This document shows, in pieces, positions 8,580-15,913 of a DNA stretch of 41,056 nucleotides (positions are counted from its first letter, which is position 1; each line of letters opens with the position of its first letter). The DNA is from Candidatus Hydrogenedentota bacterium (GTDB lineage Bacteria > Hydrogenedentota > Hydrogenedentia > Hydrogenedentales > SLHB01), in the NCBI GenBank assembly GCA_016215105.1, contig JACRLJ010000013.1, positions 5,917 to 46,972 of the forward strand. Reading direction: 5' to 3'. A program made the position numbers and the translations under genes. The notes under the pieces were generated by a model. That model had not been told where the DNA came from. It was given only the letters and a program-made list of their open reading frames with translations, and did not search any database.

Positions 8580-8921
8580 TCAGACGGTAACGTCGAGCGT
8601 GATTCCTTCGGAATCGTCCGCGATTACCGGTTTCTCGCCCGCGTTCGGCGGCTTCTCCGAGGTATCCGAGCCCGCGCCGGTTTCAGCGTTGCGCTTGCGT
8701 CGCCGCCCGATGTATGGATTCCGTCTGCGCGCTTCCTTCTCAACCTGATCCGAGGTGGTATGCGATTCCTGGACCTGGGTTTCGGTCTGCAGCCGGGTTT
8801 CTTGGGCGCTGGCCGCGAGGCGTTGTTGCGCCGCTAACGAGGCGCGGTCCTGCACTTGCTGGACGCGCTCCGCCTGGGTCACCCTTCCCATTTCGGTTTG
8901 CAGGTCCACTGGCTGCGGCAT
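8580..8921 (-). CDS. Small hydrophilic flagellar-operon protein
   Basis: A 113-residue, Gln- and Glu-rich, probably helical cytoplasmic protein beginning MPQPVDLQTEMGRVTQAERV. Short proteins with this style (PVDLQ..., V..Q, then many Gln) occur next to fliA in many flagellar loci, but no function is established. Its ATG overlaps the TAA stop of fliA by one base (TAATG), so translation is probably coupled. The C-terminus ends in a hydrophobic strand (EGITLDVTV), which is shared by similar small flagellar-locus proteins as I remember them. No membrane segment or signal peptide is seen. Confidence 0.7.
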   Translation of the reverse strand: MPQPVDLQTEMGRVTQAERVQQVQDRASLAAQQRLAASAQETRLQTETQVQESHTTSDQVEKEARRRNPYIGRRRKRNAETGAGSDTSEKPPNAGEKPVIADDSEGITLDVTV

Positions 8922-9679
8922 TAGATATGTCCTCGAACCACCTTACGCAAGGTTTTGACGGCGGCGCTGTGAATCTGACACACGCGCGACTCGGACACTT
9001 CCAGGACGACCCCGATTTCTTTCAGGGTCAGTTCCTGATAGTAGTATAAGTTTAGCACTTTTTGCTGCTGATCGGGCAACTTCTGGATTGCTTTGACAAG
9101 CGTTTCCTGACGTTCTCTGCTTTGCGCCTCGACTTCGGGGCTTGCGGAGGCGAGGTCGGGGGCAACCCGCGAGCGGCGCGAATCCTCGCTGTCTTCTGAG
9201 GGAAGGTAGTCGTCGAGGGAGAGGATCTGCGCGGTCTGTAACTGGCTCAGGGTTTCGTCGATTTGGTCTTCGGTAGTTCCCAGTTCAGCGGCGATATCTT
9301 GCGCCGACGGTTCTTGGCCTTTTTCGTTTCGGAGTTTCTGGGTAGCGGAAGCAACTTTGCGGCCCATCGCACGGAGCGATCGGGGCGCCCAATCGAGGGA
9401 TCGGATTTGATCGATGATGGCGCCTCGGATGCGAATCGAGGCGTAGGTTGGGAACTTGATGTCTTGGCGGTGGTCGAACTTTTCGACTGCGTCGAGCAGT
9501 CCGAGTATGCCCCAGCTAACGAGGTCGTTCATTTCGACGCTGGAGGGCACATGGATTGCCATCCGGCCCGCGATATACTTGACCACGCGCATGTGGCGCA
9601 GGATCAATTGTTCGCGGGCTGACGCATCTCCGTGTTCACGCCAGCGAATCCAGAGCGTCTTCTCATCGGTTGTGGTCAA
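8921..9679 (-). CDS. fliA: Flagellar sigma factor FliA/WhiG family (sigma-28)
   Basis: A 252-residue sigma factor lacking region 1.1, as expected for the FliA/WhiG group, which directs RNA polymerase to late flagellar and motility promoters. Region 2 is clear (DLVSWGILGLLDAVEKFD, then FPTYASIRIRGAIIDQIR and DWAPRS), region 3 follows (EPSAQDIAAELGTTEDQI), and region 4 has a good helix-turn-helix (LTLKEIGVVLEVSESRVCQI). The reading frame overlaps the FliN gene upstream by four bases and the small downstream gene by one. No FlgM anti-sigma gene is visible in the window. Confidence 0.95.
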   Translation of the reverse strand: MTTTDEKTLWIRWREHGDASAREQLILRHMRVVKYIAGRMAIHVPSSVEMNDLVSWGILGLLDAVEKFDHRQDIKFPTYASIRIRGAIIDQIRSLDWAPRSLRAMGRKVASATQKLRNEKGQEPSAQDIAAELGTTEDQIDETLSQLQTAQILSLDDYLPSEDSEDSRRSRVAPDLASASPEVEAQSRERQETLVKAIQKLPDQQQKVLNLYYYQELTLKEIGVVLEVSESRVCQIHSAAVKTLRKVVRGHI

Positions 9680-10599
9680 CGCAGGCTCTCTATGCGCTCA
9701 CGAGTGCTAACGATTTCCGTAATGCGAATGCCGAATTTTTCGTCAACCACGACGACATCACCACGGGCAATGAGCTTGTCATTGACCAAGAGGTCAATGG
9801 GTTCATCGACAGCGCGGCCGACCTCGAAAATGGACCCCGGTCCCAGCGCGAGGATGTCCGCGATGGGCATTTCGATACGACCGAGCCGGGCGGTGGCCAT
9901 CAAGCGGATATCGAGGATCATGTCCATATTCGATGGCATGGGTATATCGGACTTCCCGGCGGCATTGGGTAAGTTCGTCATGGTGTTTTCCTGTCCAGAA
10001 GGCGTGACTTGTGTGTTGGAGGGACTCGGAGCCGCACTAGCCGCTCCGCCTGGTCCTGCGGAAACTCCGCGTGTCAGCCGTTCGAGGCTGTCGGACAACA
10101 GAAGCGCGGCGCGCCCATCGATACCGGGAGGTATGGCGTAGGGAAAGAGGGCTACGGTAGCGGAGCCTTCCATCCGGGCAACGAGATCGGCGGCGCCTGC
10201 GCCCGTTACCTGGAGATCGGTCATTTCGACATCGACGCCATAGCGTTCTTTGAGGTTGCTGACGCCACCGCCCAGGCAGGGGTCAGCGATCTCTTTCAGC
10301 GAGCCAAGGTCGTCGTTGTTCAGAGTATCTTTGGCTTCTGCGGCGCCGGACAAGACTAGCGACGCCAGCCGGGCGGCGTCCTGAGTCGTGAGCAACAGGG
10401 CCACGCCTCCGCCGCTCTTGATTTTGGCGTGTGCGGCGAACGGAAACTGCTGAGAAAGTTTCGCCAGTTCGTCAGGGCTTGCGGCACGAATCTCCGGTTC
10501 TCCGTGCGAACTCGTCACGCCCAACATTGCGTCAATCACGTCAAAGACGCCTTTGAGAAATCCTTGCGCCATCTGGACGGCTGCGGCTTCGTTCAGCAT
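9676..10599 (-). CDS. fliN: Flagellar motor switch protein FliN/FliY
   Basis: A 307-residue switch-complex protein. The C-terminal 80 residues form a typical FliN/SpoA domain (DIRLMATARLGRIEMPIADI, then VDEPIDLLVNDKLIARGDVVVVDEKFGIRI). The N-terminal about 165 residues resemble the CheC/FliY-type domain, with two weak acidic-asparagine segments, followed by a Pro/Ser linker. It is longer than E. coli FliN (137 residues) and closer to FliY of Firmicutes and spirochaetes. It forms the C-ring with FliM and controls rotation and export. Seven bases separate it from fliM. Whether it retains CheY-phosphatase activity cannot be told here. Confidence 0.9.
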   Translation of the reverse strand: MLNEAAAVQMAQGFLKGVFDVIDAMLGVTSSHGEPEIRAASPDELAKLSQQFPFAAHAKIKSGGGVALLLTTQDAARLASLVLSGAAEAKDTLNNDDLGSLKEIADPCLGGGVSNLKERYGVDVEMTDLQVTGAGAADLVARMEGSATVALFPYAIPPGIDGRAALLLSDSLERLTRGVSAGPGGAASAAPSPSNTQVTPSGQENTMTNLPNAAGKSDIPMPSNMDMILDIRLMATARLGRIEMPIADILALGPGSIFEVGRAVDEPIDLLVNDKLIARGDVVVVDEKFGIRITEIVSTRERIESLR

Positions 10600-10606
10600 C
10601 TGTAGG

Positions 10607-11587
10607 TCATTCCCGAATCAGTTCGGTTACGCGCACCGCGCTGGACTCTTTCCTGCGGCCCGGCATGGCCCGGAATTTTGGGGTCTTGTCCACCTCGATA
10701 ACGATGGGGCCATCAGACGGGGCGTCCAACTGCAACACGTCACCTGGCTGCAAACGCACCAAGTCCGACAGAGGCAGGTAGGCATGGCCCAGGACCGCGT
10801 CTATCTGTACAGGCGCTTTGCGCAGTATGCGGTCAATTGTATTTCGCGTGAGTGACGCCATCTCAGGGGTCATTCTACGCGTAAAGCTGGCCTGCTGCGA
10901 GATTTGATCCAACACGGGTGTCAAGACCACGAGCGGGATACACATGTTCATGGCGCCGACCAATTCGCCAATGTGGATCTCGTAACCGACCAAGATCACC
11001 ATTTCGCTTCCAGCCACGATCTGCACGATGAGAGGATCGCTTTCTTGGGACACCAAGCTCAGGCGAAACTCGATCAATTGGTCCCAGGAGCGTTTGAGGC
11101 ATTCGAGAAACATGGTGATGATTCGGTGGATGATGCGTTCTTCAATTTCGGTAAGCTCGCGCGGCTCCGCAAGGCCGCGGCCTTTTCCACCCAGGACGCG
11201 GTCGACCATGGGAAAGACCAGGGCGGGGCTTAGTTCGATGATACCGTTTCCTTCGAGCGGCGCCATGCTGATGATATTCAGTGAGGTGGGCCGCGCGACG
11301 GAAAGGATGAATTCGTCGTAAGTGAGTTGGTCGATAGACGTGAGGTCCACACGTACCACGGTACGCAAGAACGGGGGGATTACGATACTCACTTCTCGAG
11401 AGAAGGCCTCAAAGAGGCTTTGCAGACCTTTGAGTTGTTCTTTGGATACTCGTTCGGGGCGTCGGAAATCGTAGGCGGTGAGCGTGTTCCCCGGTTGCGG
11501 CGGTTCGGAGACAGAGGTCTCGGCCTCCCCTTCGCCCACGGCGCTTAGCAGGAGGTCAACTTCGTCCTGACTGAGGATATCCGCCAT
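10607..11587 (-). CDS. fliM: Flagellar motor switch protein FliM
   Basis: A 326-residue FliM. The N-terminus MADILSQDEVDLLLSAVGEG is the conserved CheY-P-binding segment and fixes the start at ATG 11587, although the frame stays open upstream. The middle domain contains the conserved LxSIDQLTYDEFI and GGKGRG-type loop (DRVLGGKGRGLAEPRELTEIE), and the C-terminal SpoA domain includes RAPVQIDAVLG-like sequence (RKAPVQIDAVLGHAYLPLSDL...LQPGDVLQLD). It connects the MS-ring-bound FliG with FliN and receives CheY-P. It is the first gene of the operon; about 245 bases of leader separate it from the promoter at 11839-11867. Confidence 0.93.
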   Translation of the reverse strand: MADILSQDEVDLLLSAVGEGEAETSVSEPPQPGNTLTAYDFRRPERVSKEQLKGLQSLFEAFSREVSIVIPPFLRTVVRVDLTSIDQLTYDEFILSVARPTSLNIISMAPLEGNGIIELSPALVFPMVDRVLGGKGRGLAEPRELTEIEERIIHRIITMFLECLKRSWDQLIEFRLSLVSQESDPLIVQIVAGSEMVILVGYEIHIGELVGAMNMCIPLVVLTPVLDQISQQASFTRRMTPEMASLTRNTIDRILRKAPVQIDAVLGHAYLPLSDLVRLQPGDVLQLDAPSDGPIVIEVDKTPKFRAMPGRRKESSAVRVTELIRE

Positions 11588-11838
11588 CACATCACCCGCT
11601 ACGAGTCCAACCTTGACTGGACAGACTCGGTTCCGCTTCCGTACCTGCGTCGTCCGCGCGGCCGGCGCAGGCTCGTCAGACATGGAAATAACGTCAGCGA
11701 CTCTGGGGTCGTGAATAGACGGCCGCAAGGGGGCTGATCCACGGACTGCTCTCCCAGAGCTGGATCCCCTTTACGATCCGCAGACGTTCGAAGCGATGGT
11801 TTCATCTGGATCGAGGGGAAAATCCACTCTTTACAGGG

Positions 11839-11867
11839 AGTATAGCAGAAGCGTAATCGCTTAGCAA
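11839..11867 (-). promoter_or_regulatory. Sigma-70-type promoter of the fliM operon
   Basis: Reading the minus strand, TTGCTA (11867-11862) is followed after exactly 17 bases by TATACT (11844-11839). Transcription would start near 11832, giving a leader of about 245 bases before fliM. No sigma-54 or sigma-28 type box was recognised here, so the operon containing fliA seems to be read by the housekeeping polymerase. Confidence 0.65.
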
Positions 11868-11991
11868 GGTCTTGGGAGAGGTATAACACATTATGAAACC
11901 TATAGATACAGATGGGTGAGACGGCGCGTGAACGGGACGTGGGTAGCGCATATGCTCATACTTTGCGAACTTTAGTACAGAGACTCCCGGG

Positions 11992-12145
11992 AATCCGGCC
12001 AGAGAGTCGGCTTTTTGACCGCGCCTCTGGTAATCCGGCCAGAAAGTCGGCCTATTGACGCGGCGCGGCCAGAAAGCATCTGTAAGTCGTTTGGCGCTAT
12101 TGCTCTTGTCGGGTTCTGGTAGAAGGAGGCTTTTTGGCCGCGCCG
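11992..12145. repeat. Dispersed repeat family B, short plus full copy
   Basis: The full copy 12032-12145 begins AATCCGGCCAGAAAGTCGGC, continues through TTGACGCGGCGCGGCCAGAA and AGCATCTGTAAGT, and ends GGAGGCTTTTTGGCCGCGCC. The copy at 34990-35110 matches both outer parts, while the middle about 35 bases differ. The preceding short copy (11992-12030) joins the two ends directly, like an internal deletion derivative. A decayed copy lies at 20173-20215. Confidence 0.7.
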
Positions 12146-12268
12146 CGAACGCTCTTGGCGCCGTGAATTTCAGTCAATGCGGTGTGTCAACCCATTGCGA
12201 GACCGACTCGTAAACCTCAGAGCTAGCAAGAGAGTCTATAGTGGCAGTAAGGACCCGTATCCTCCCTT

Positions 12269-12309
12269 TGTGCGCGGACGACCGACCGCTGGCCGGTTGT
12301 CCGCGCACA
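12269..12309. terminator. 41-base inverted repeat
   Basis: TGTGCGCGGAC at 12269-12279 is the exact complement of GTCCGCGCACA at 12299-12309, with further pairing inside (ACCG/CCGGT). It lies 70 bases after the end of the deacetylase gene on the minus strand, so it may terminate that transcript; no T-run follows, so a mobile hairpin repeat is the alternative. Confidence 0.5.
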
Positions 12310-12378
12310 CCCGTTCTATCCGGACTTGGCAAATGACTCGTTACGGTTCTCTGTCTCCAGAAACGGTCGAACTAAAGT

Positions 12379-13212
12379 CTAACCTATTCTCATGAGGCGG
12401 TTTAGGAGTCGTCTTCCACGTATACCGACGGGGCAATCCAGCAGGCGCAGCCCATCCAGATCGCCGGTCACCTTTGCTTGAAAGGTATCCAGTGAATCTG
12501 AGCGATCAATCCAAATTCGTCTTAACACCCAGGGATTGGAGTTCATGGTATTGACACCGTACTGGTTTGAGACGGCAACGGAGTATCCCGCCCGTTGGGC
12601 TAAACGCACTGTAGCGCCGGTGAAATCCAGGGACGACCCGAAGGGGTAGGCGAACGCGGGGACGGGACGATTGAGGGTTTCTTCGAGGATACGCTTTGAC
12701 GTTGACATTTCCTCGAGTTGCGCGAGTTCGTCGAGCGAGGATAGATGCGGGTGCGTCATGGTGTGGGAGCCGATTGTGACGCCCATCGCGGCGATTTCGC
12801 GTAGTTCGTCCCACGACATGAGGCGCGCTACTTCAGGGTCGGCTTCGTCTCGGATGCTAGTCCCTGCGCGGCCTGCGATCATGAATACGGTGGCCGGCAG
12901 TCCGAGCTCGTGGAGGACTGGCGCGGCGTTGACGAGGTTATCGCGGTATCCGTCGTCGAATGTGATGGCGACACCGTTCTTGGAGAGGACGTGGTCATCG
13001 AGCGTCACGACGGGGCAATTGGCGTGAAGCCACTCCATTTGGGCGCGGAACGCTTCTGGCGTGACGTTCATTTCGTGCGAACTGGAGCCCACGTTGTGGT
13101 AGGTGAGGATACGCACGCAGGGTGGCGGGACACGGAGGACGGGCCCGGCCATGCGGACGAGGGACTTGAACGCGCGTTTGATCGCGATTTTGGCGCTATG
13201 CCCCGCCGGCAA
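12379..13212 (-). CDS. Polysaccharide deacetylase (NodB-like, CE4)
   Basis: A 277-residue carbohydrate deacetylase of the NodB homology family, which removes N- or O-acetyl groups from polysaccharide. Motif 1 is TFDDGYRDN with D86 and D87; motif 2 is SHTMTHPHL with metal ligands H150 and H154; the expected YPFG motif follows (AFAYPFGSS). The chosen start is TTG 13212, because AAGGAG lies seven bases upstream; ATG 13152 is the alternative and has no such site. With the TTG start the gene overlaps the upstream glycosyltransferase by 17 bases. No clear signal peptide is seen, only a basic N-terminus with a short hydrophobic stretch. It probably acts on the same glycan as its neighbour. Confidence 0.85.
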   Translation of the reverse strand: MPAGHSAKIAIKRAFKSLVRMAGPVLRVPPPCVRILTYHNVGSSSHEMNVTPEAFRAQMEWLHANCPVVTLDDHVLSKNGVAITFDDGYRDNLVNAAPVLHELGLPATVFMIAGRAGTSIRDEADPEVARLMSWDELREIAAMGVTIGSHTMTHPHLSSLDELAQLEEMSTSKRILEETLNRPVPAFAYPFGSSLDFTGATVRLAQRAGYSVAVSNQYGVNTMNSNPWVLRRIWIDRSDSLDTFQAKVTGDLDGLRLLDCPVGIRGRRLLNRLMRIG

Positions 13213-14062
13213 TGGCTGACTCCTTGGCGCGCAGCAGACCCCAGGCGTATCCGCAGGCGTAGGCGCAATAGGCGGCGAAGCGCATAGTCTGGCCGGTGAA
13301 TAGCGCGCGGAGCAGACGCAGCGGGTAACGGATAATGCGAAACGGCAGGCTTGTGCGCGCAACGAAGCTGGCGGCGTCGAGTTCCTCGTGCGTTTCGTAG
13401 ACACAATCGCGCTGGAACTTCCACGCGTACGCGGAACCGAAGCCGTTGCGAAAGAACTGGCGAAGGAGTTGGCGCCAACTGCCGGGAAGGGGGTGGTAAA
13501 TGCGCGCGTTTGGCACGAGGACTACCCGGTAGCCGGCGGCGCGGAGGCGGACTCTCAAGTCGGGATCGAGACCCCGAATGATGTCCTCGCGTTCGCGCCC
13601 GACCTCTTCAAAAACGCGTTTAGGAATTGCGCAACAGCCGTGACAAGCCAAGTCGCTGTCGGTGACTTTGTCTACTACCGGAGTGTTGAAACGGGGAAAC
13701 TGCAACGCGGCGCGGCGTTGGAATGCGGAGGCGTCCGGAGCAAGGACGATGCTGGCGCCGGCCATCCCGATGGCGGGATCGGCGTCAAGTGTGTCGACCA
13801 GCTTTTGAAAGACGGAGTTGTCCGCAAGACGGCTGTCGTCATCGAGGACGATCAGTATTTCACCTTTAGCGTTCGTGGCGCCTTGGTTGATCGCTTTTCC
13901 TTGAGGAGAAACCCCCTTTATGACGTGAACGTCGTAGTCGGAGAAGGTTTGTTCTTCGACGCTTGTCAACAGGCGCGGCACGCAGCCGTTACGATGGCCG
14001 TCCCAGGAAGGAATGATGACGGATACGCGCGGCGGACAGTATCTCGCATTGTCTTGTTCCAT
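13196..14062 (-). CDS. Family 2 glycosyltransferase
   Basis: A 288-residue GT2 enzyme that transfers a sugar from a nucleotide donor. The N-terminal Rossmann-like part (PRVSVIIPSWDG) is followed by the donor-binding acidic motif ILIVLDDDSRLAD at about residues 70-82 and an acceptor-side region with GLDPDLRVRLRAAGYRVVLV. The C-terminal part has amphipathic or membrane-associating helices (LPFRIIRYPLRLLRALF). There is no obvious ribosome binding site before ATG 14062. It is coupled to the polysaccharide deacetylase, which suggests assembly and modification of an envelope glycan. The sugar specificity cannot be read from the sequence. Confidence 0.85.
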   Translation of the reverse strand: MEQDNARYCPPRVSVIIPSWDGHRNGCVPRLLTSVEEQTFSDYDVHVIKGVSPQGKAINQGATNAKGEILIVLDDDSRLADNSVFQKLVDTLDADPAIGMAGASIVLAPDASAFQRRAALQFPRFNTPVVDKVTDSDLACHGCCAIPKRVFEEVGREREDIIRGLDPDLRVRLRAAGYRVVLVPNARIYHPLPGSWRQLLRQFFRNGFGSAYAWKFQRDCVYETHEELDAASFVARTSLPFRIIRYPLRLLRALFTGQTMRFAAYCAYACGYAWGLLRAKESAIAGGA

Positions 14063-14279
14063 ATTTAGCGAGTATAGCGTTGCCCGTGGTGACGGTCAAC
14101 GGGTTCGGAGCTGCGGCGCGTTCGCGCGGTTGCGTTACGGCGTGGCTGACGTGATGCGGTTGGTCAGGTTGATTATCTGGGTGGTAATTGGCTATCTTAC
14201 GCGCAGCGATGCCTTGTACATTGGGTTGGGCGCCGCGGCTGTGCAAGCGTTTCACGGGGCGTGGGAGAACAAATCAAAA

Positions 14280-15554
14280 ATGAATACCGCAAAGTTGACT
14301 CTCAATGGCAAGGACTACGAGCTTCCGGTGGTGGTGGGTTCGGAGGGCGAAGTCGGTATTGACATATCGAATCTGCGCGCACAGAGCGAGGCAGTCACGC
14401 TTGACCCGGGCTATGGCAATACAGGGGCGTGTAAGAGCGCGATCACGTTTATCGACGGCGACAAGGGCATTCTGCGGTATCGCGGCTATCCCATCGAACA
14501 GTTGAGCGAACATGCGAAGTTTCCGGAGGTCGCGTATCTACTGATCTACGGCAACCTTCCGAACGAGACGCAGTTGCGCGAATGGCGCAAGAAGCTGACG
14601 GATAACAGCTACATTCACGAAGATATGATCCGGTTCTTCGATCATTACCCGCCTACCGCGCACCCGATGGCGATACTCTCGGCGATGGTGGCGTCCTTGT
14701 CGACGTATTATCCCGATATAGAAGATGAGGACAACTGGAACCTGAACATCGTCCGTGTGCTGGCCAAGGCGAAGACTATCGCGGCGTTTTCGTACAAGAA
14801 GTCGATTGGTCAACCGGTGGTGTATCCGCTGGCGAAGAACTCGTATGTGGCGAATTTTCTTCGGATGATGTTTGCGACCCCTGCGGAGCCCTACGAGGTC
14901 CCGGAAGTGCTGGAACGGGCGCTGAATTTGCTGCTCATCTTGCATGCCGACCACGAACAGAACTGCAGTACCTCGACGGTGCGCATGGTCGGCAGCGGCC
15001 ATGCGAATCTGTACGCGTGCATTTCCGCGGGTATCTGCGGTTTGTGGGGGCCGCTCCACGGCGGAGCGAACCAAGAAGTTATTGACATGCTGAAGGCGAT
15101 AAAAGCCGACGGCGGGAACTACAAGAAATATGTCGAGTTGGCTAAGGACAAGAACTCCGGCTTCAAACTGATGGGCTTCGGGCACCGGGTGTACCGCAAC
15201 TTCGATCCGCGCGCCAAGATACTGAAAAAGTCGGCGGACGACGTATTGAAGGAGCTGGGCATCAAAGATCCGTTGCTGGACATCGCCAAGAATCTCGAGG
15301 AAGTGGCGTTGAATGACAGCTACTTTGTCGAGCGCAAGCTGTATCCCAATGTGGATTTCTATAGCGGCATCATCTATCGCGCGATGGGCATTCCGGTGAA
15401 CATGTTCACGGTGATGTTCGCGTTGGGCCGGATTCCGGGATGGATCGCTCACTGGAAGGAAATGCGCGAGGAGCCGGGTTCTCGAATTCACCGTCCGCGT
15501 CAGATTTATACGGGCGAAAAGGAACGCAACTACATTCCGGTCGGAAAGCGGTAG
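14280..15554 (+). CDS. gltA: Citrate synthase
   Basis: A 424-residue type II-like citrate synthase that condenses acetyl-CoA and oxaloacetate to citrate in the TCA cycle. Diagnostic regions are HADHEQNCSTSTVR, GPLHGGANQEV with the substrate-binding His, FGHRVYRNFDPRA with the catalytic His, and YPNVDFYSG with the catalytic Asp. The start MNTAKLTLNG matches the family's usual N-terminus; the frame is open further upstream but that part lacks family features. GGGAG lies about 12 bases before the ATG, rather far. The gene is monocistronic and followed by a perfect 14-bp hairpin. Confidence 0.95.
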   Translation: MNTAKLTLNGKDYELPVVVGSEGEVGIDISNLRAQSEAVTLDPGYGNTGACKSAITFIDGDKGILRYRGYPIEQLSEHAKFPEVAYLLIYGNLPNETQLREWRKKLTDNSYIHEDMIRFFDHYPPTAHPMAILSAMVASLSTYYPDIEDEDNWNLNIVRVLAKAKTIAAFSYKKSIGQPVVYPLAKNSYVANFLRMMFATPAEPYEVPEVLERALNLLLILHADHEQNCSTSTVRMVGSGHANLYACISAGICGLWGPLHGGANQEVIDMLKAIKADGGNYKKYVELAKDKNSGFKLMGFGHRVYRNFDPRAKILKKSADDVLKELGIKDPLLDIAKNLEEVALNDSYFVERKLYPNVDFYSGIIYRAMGIPVNMFTVMFALGRIPGWIAHWKEMREEPGSRIHRPRQIYTGEKERNYIPVGKR

Positions 15555-15579
15555 ACCGGGGTTTCATATTTTGGGTGAT

Positions 15580-15610
15580 ACGAAGGGCACGCCAATGGCG
15601 TGCCCTTCGT
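15580..15610 (+). terminator. Perfect hairpin after gltA
   Basis: ACGAAGGGCACGCC (15580-15593) and GGCGTGCCCTTCGT (15597-15610) form a 14-bp perfect stem with a three-base loop, 25 bases after the gltA stop. There is no long T-run, so termination strength is uncertain. Confidence 0.65.
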
Positions 15611-15684
15611 GTATCCATGAGTTGGTCTTCCAGTGAGCGGGCTCACGTGATCTTGCGGTGACCTTCGGTTGGCTTGGGGGCGAT

Positions 15685-15780
15685 GATTCTTTCGCCCCTC
15701 CGGGGCTGACGCTCTGGGGGGCGGGGTCCCACGGCTTACGCCGTGGGCTACGATCTTTCGCCCCTCCAGGGCTGACGCGC
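15685..15780. repeat. Dispersed repeat family A (CGCCCCTCCGGGGCTGACGC type)
   Basis: Two units of TTCGCCCCTCCGGGGCTGAC / TTCGCCCCTCCAGGGCTGAC flank the palindrome CCCACGGCTTACGCCGTGGG. Related arrangements lie at 32000-32100 and 34840-34940. Similar CCCACGGCTTACGCCGTGGG hairpins are widespread between genes in Planctomycetes-like genomes, as I remember them. The rest of the 15555-15913 gap holds no supported gene. Confidence 0.7.
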
Positions 15781-15913
15781 GCGCCGTACGGGGTGTGGCT
15801 TCCGTGTCGGGGCGTTTGCACGTTGACAGCAGACTCTTCCCTTCGGTCAGAATGACACGGTGCGGAATTCTTGGTTGTAGTGTTCGGGCGTTAGAGCCGT
15901 ATGGATTGCGGTG

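Larger units (their letters stand above)
11868..12378. other. Gene-free intergenic region with repeats and a long hairpin
   Basis: No supported coding sequence is seen. It holds one short and one full copy of repeat family B (11992-12030 and 12032-12145) and a 41-base inverted repeat at 12269-12309. The downstream end faces the stop codon of the polysaccharide deacetylase gene. Confidence 0.6.

Noticed and set aside
11599-11889. Minus-strand 96-codon frame upstream of fliM
   Set aside because: It covers the promoter and leader, starts upstream of the probable transcription start, and has no ribosome site or conserved features.
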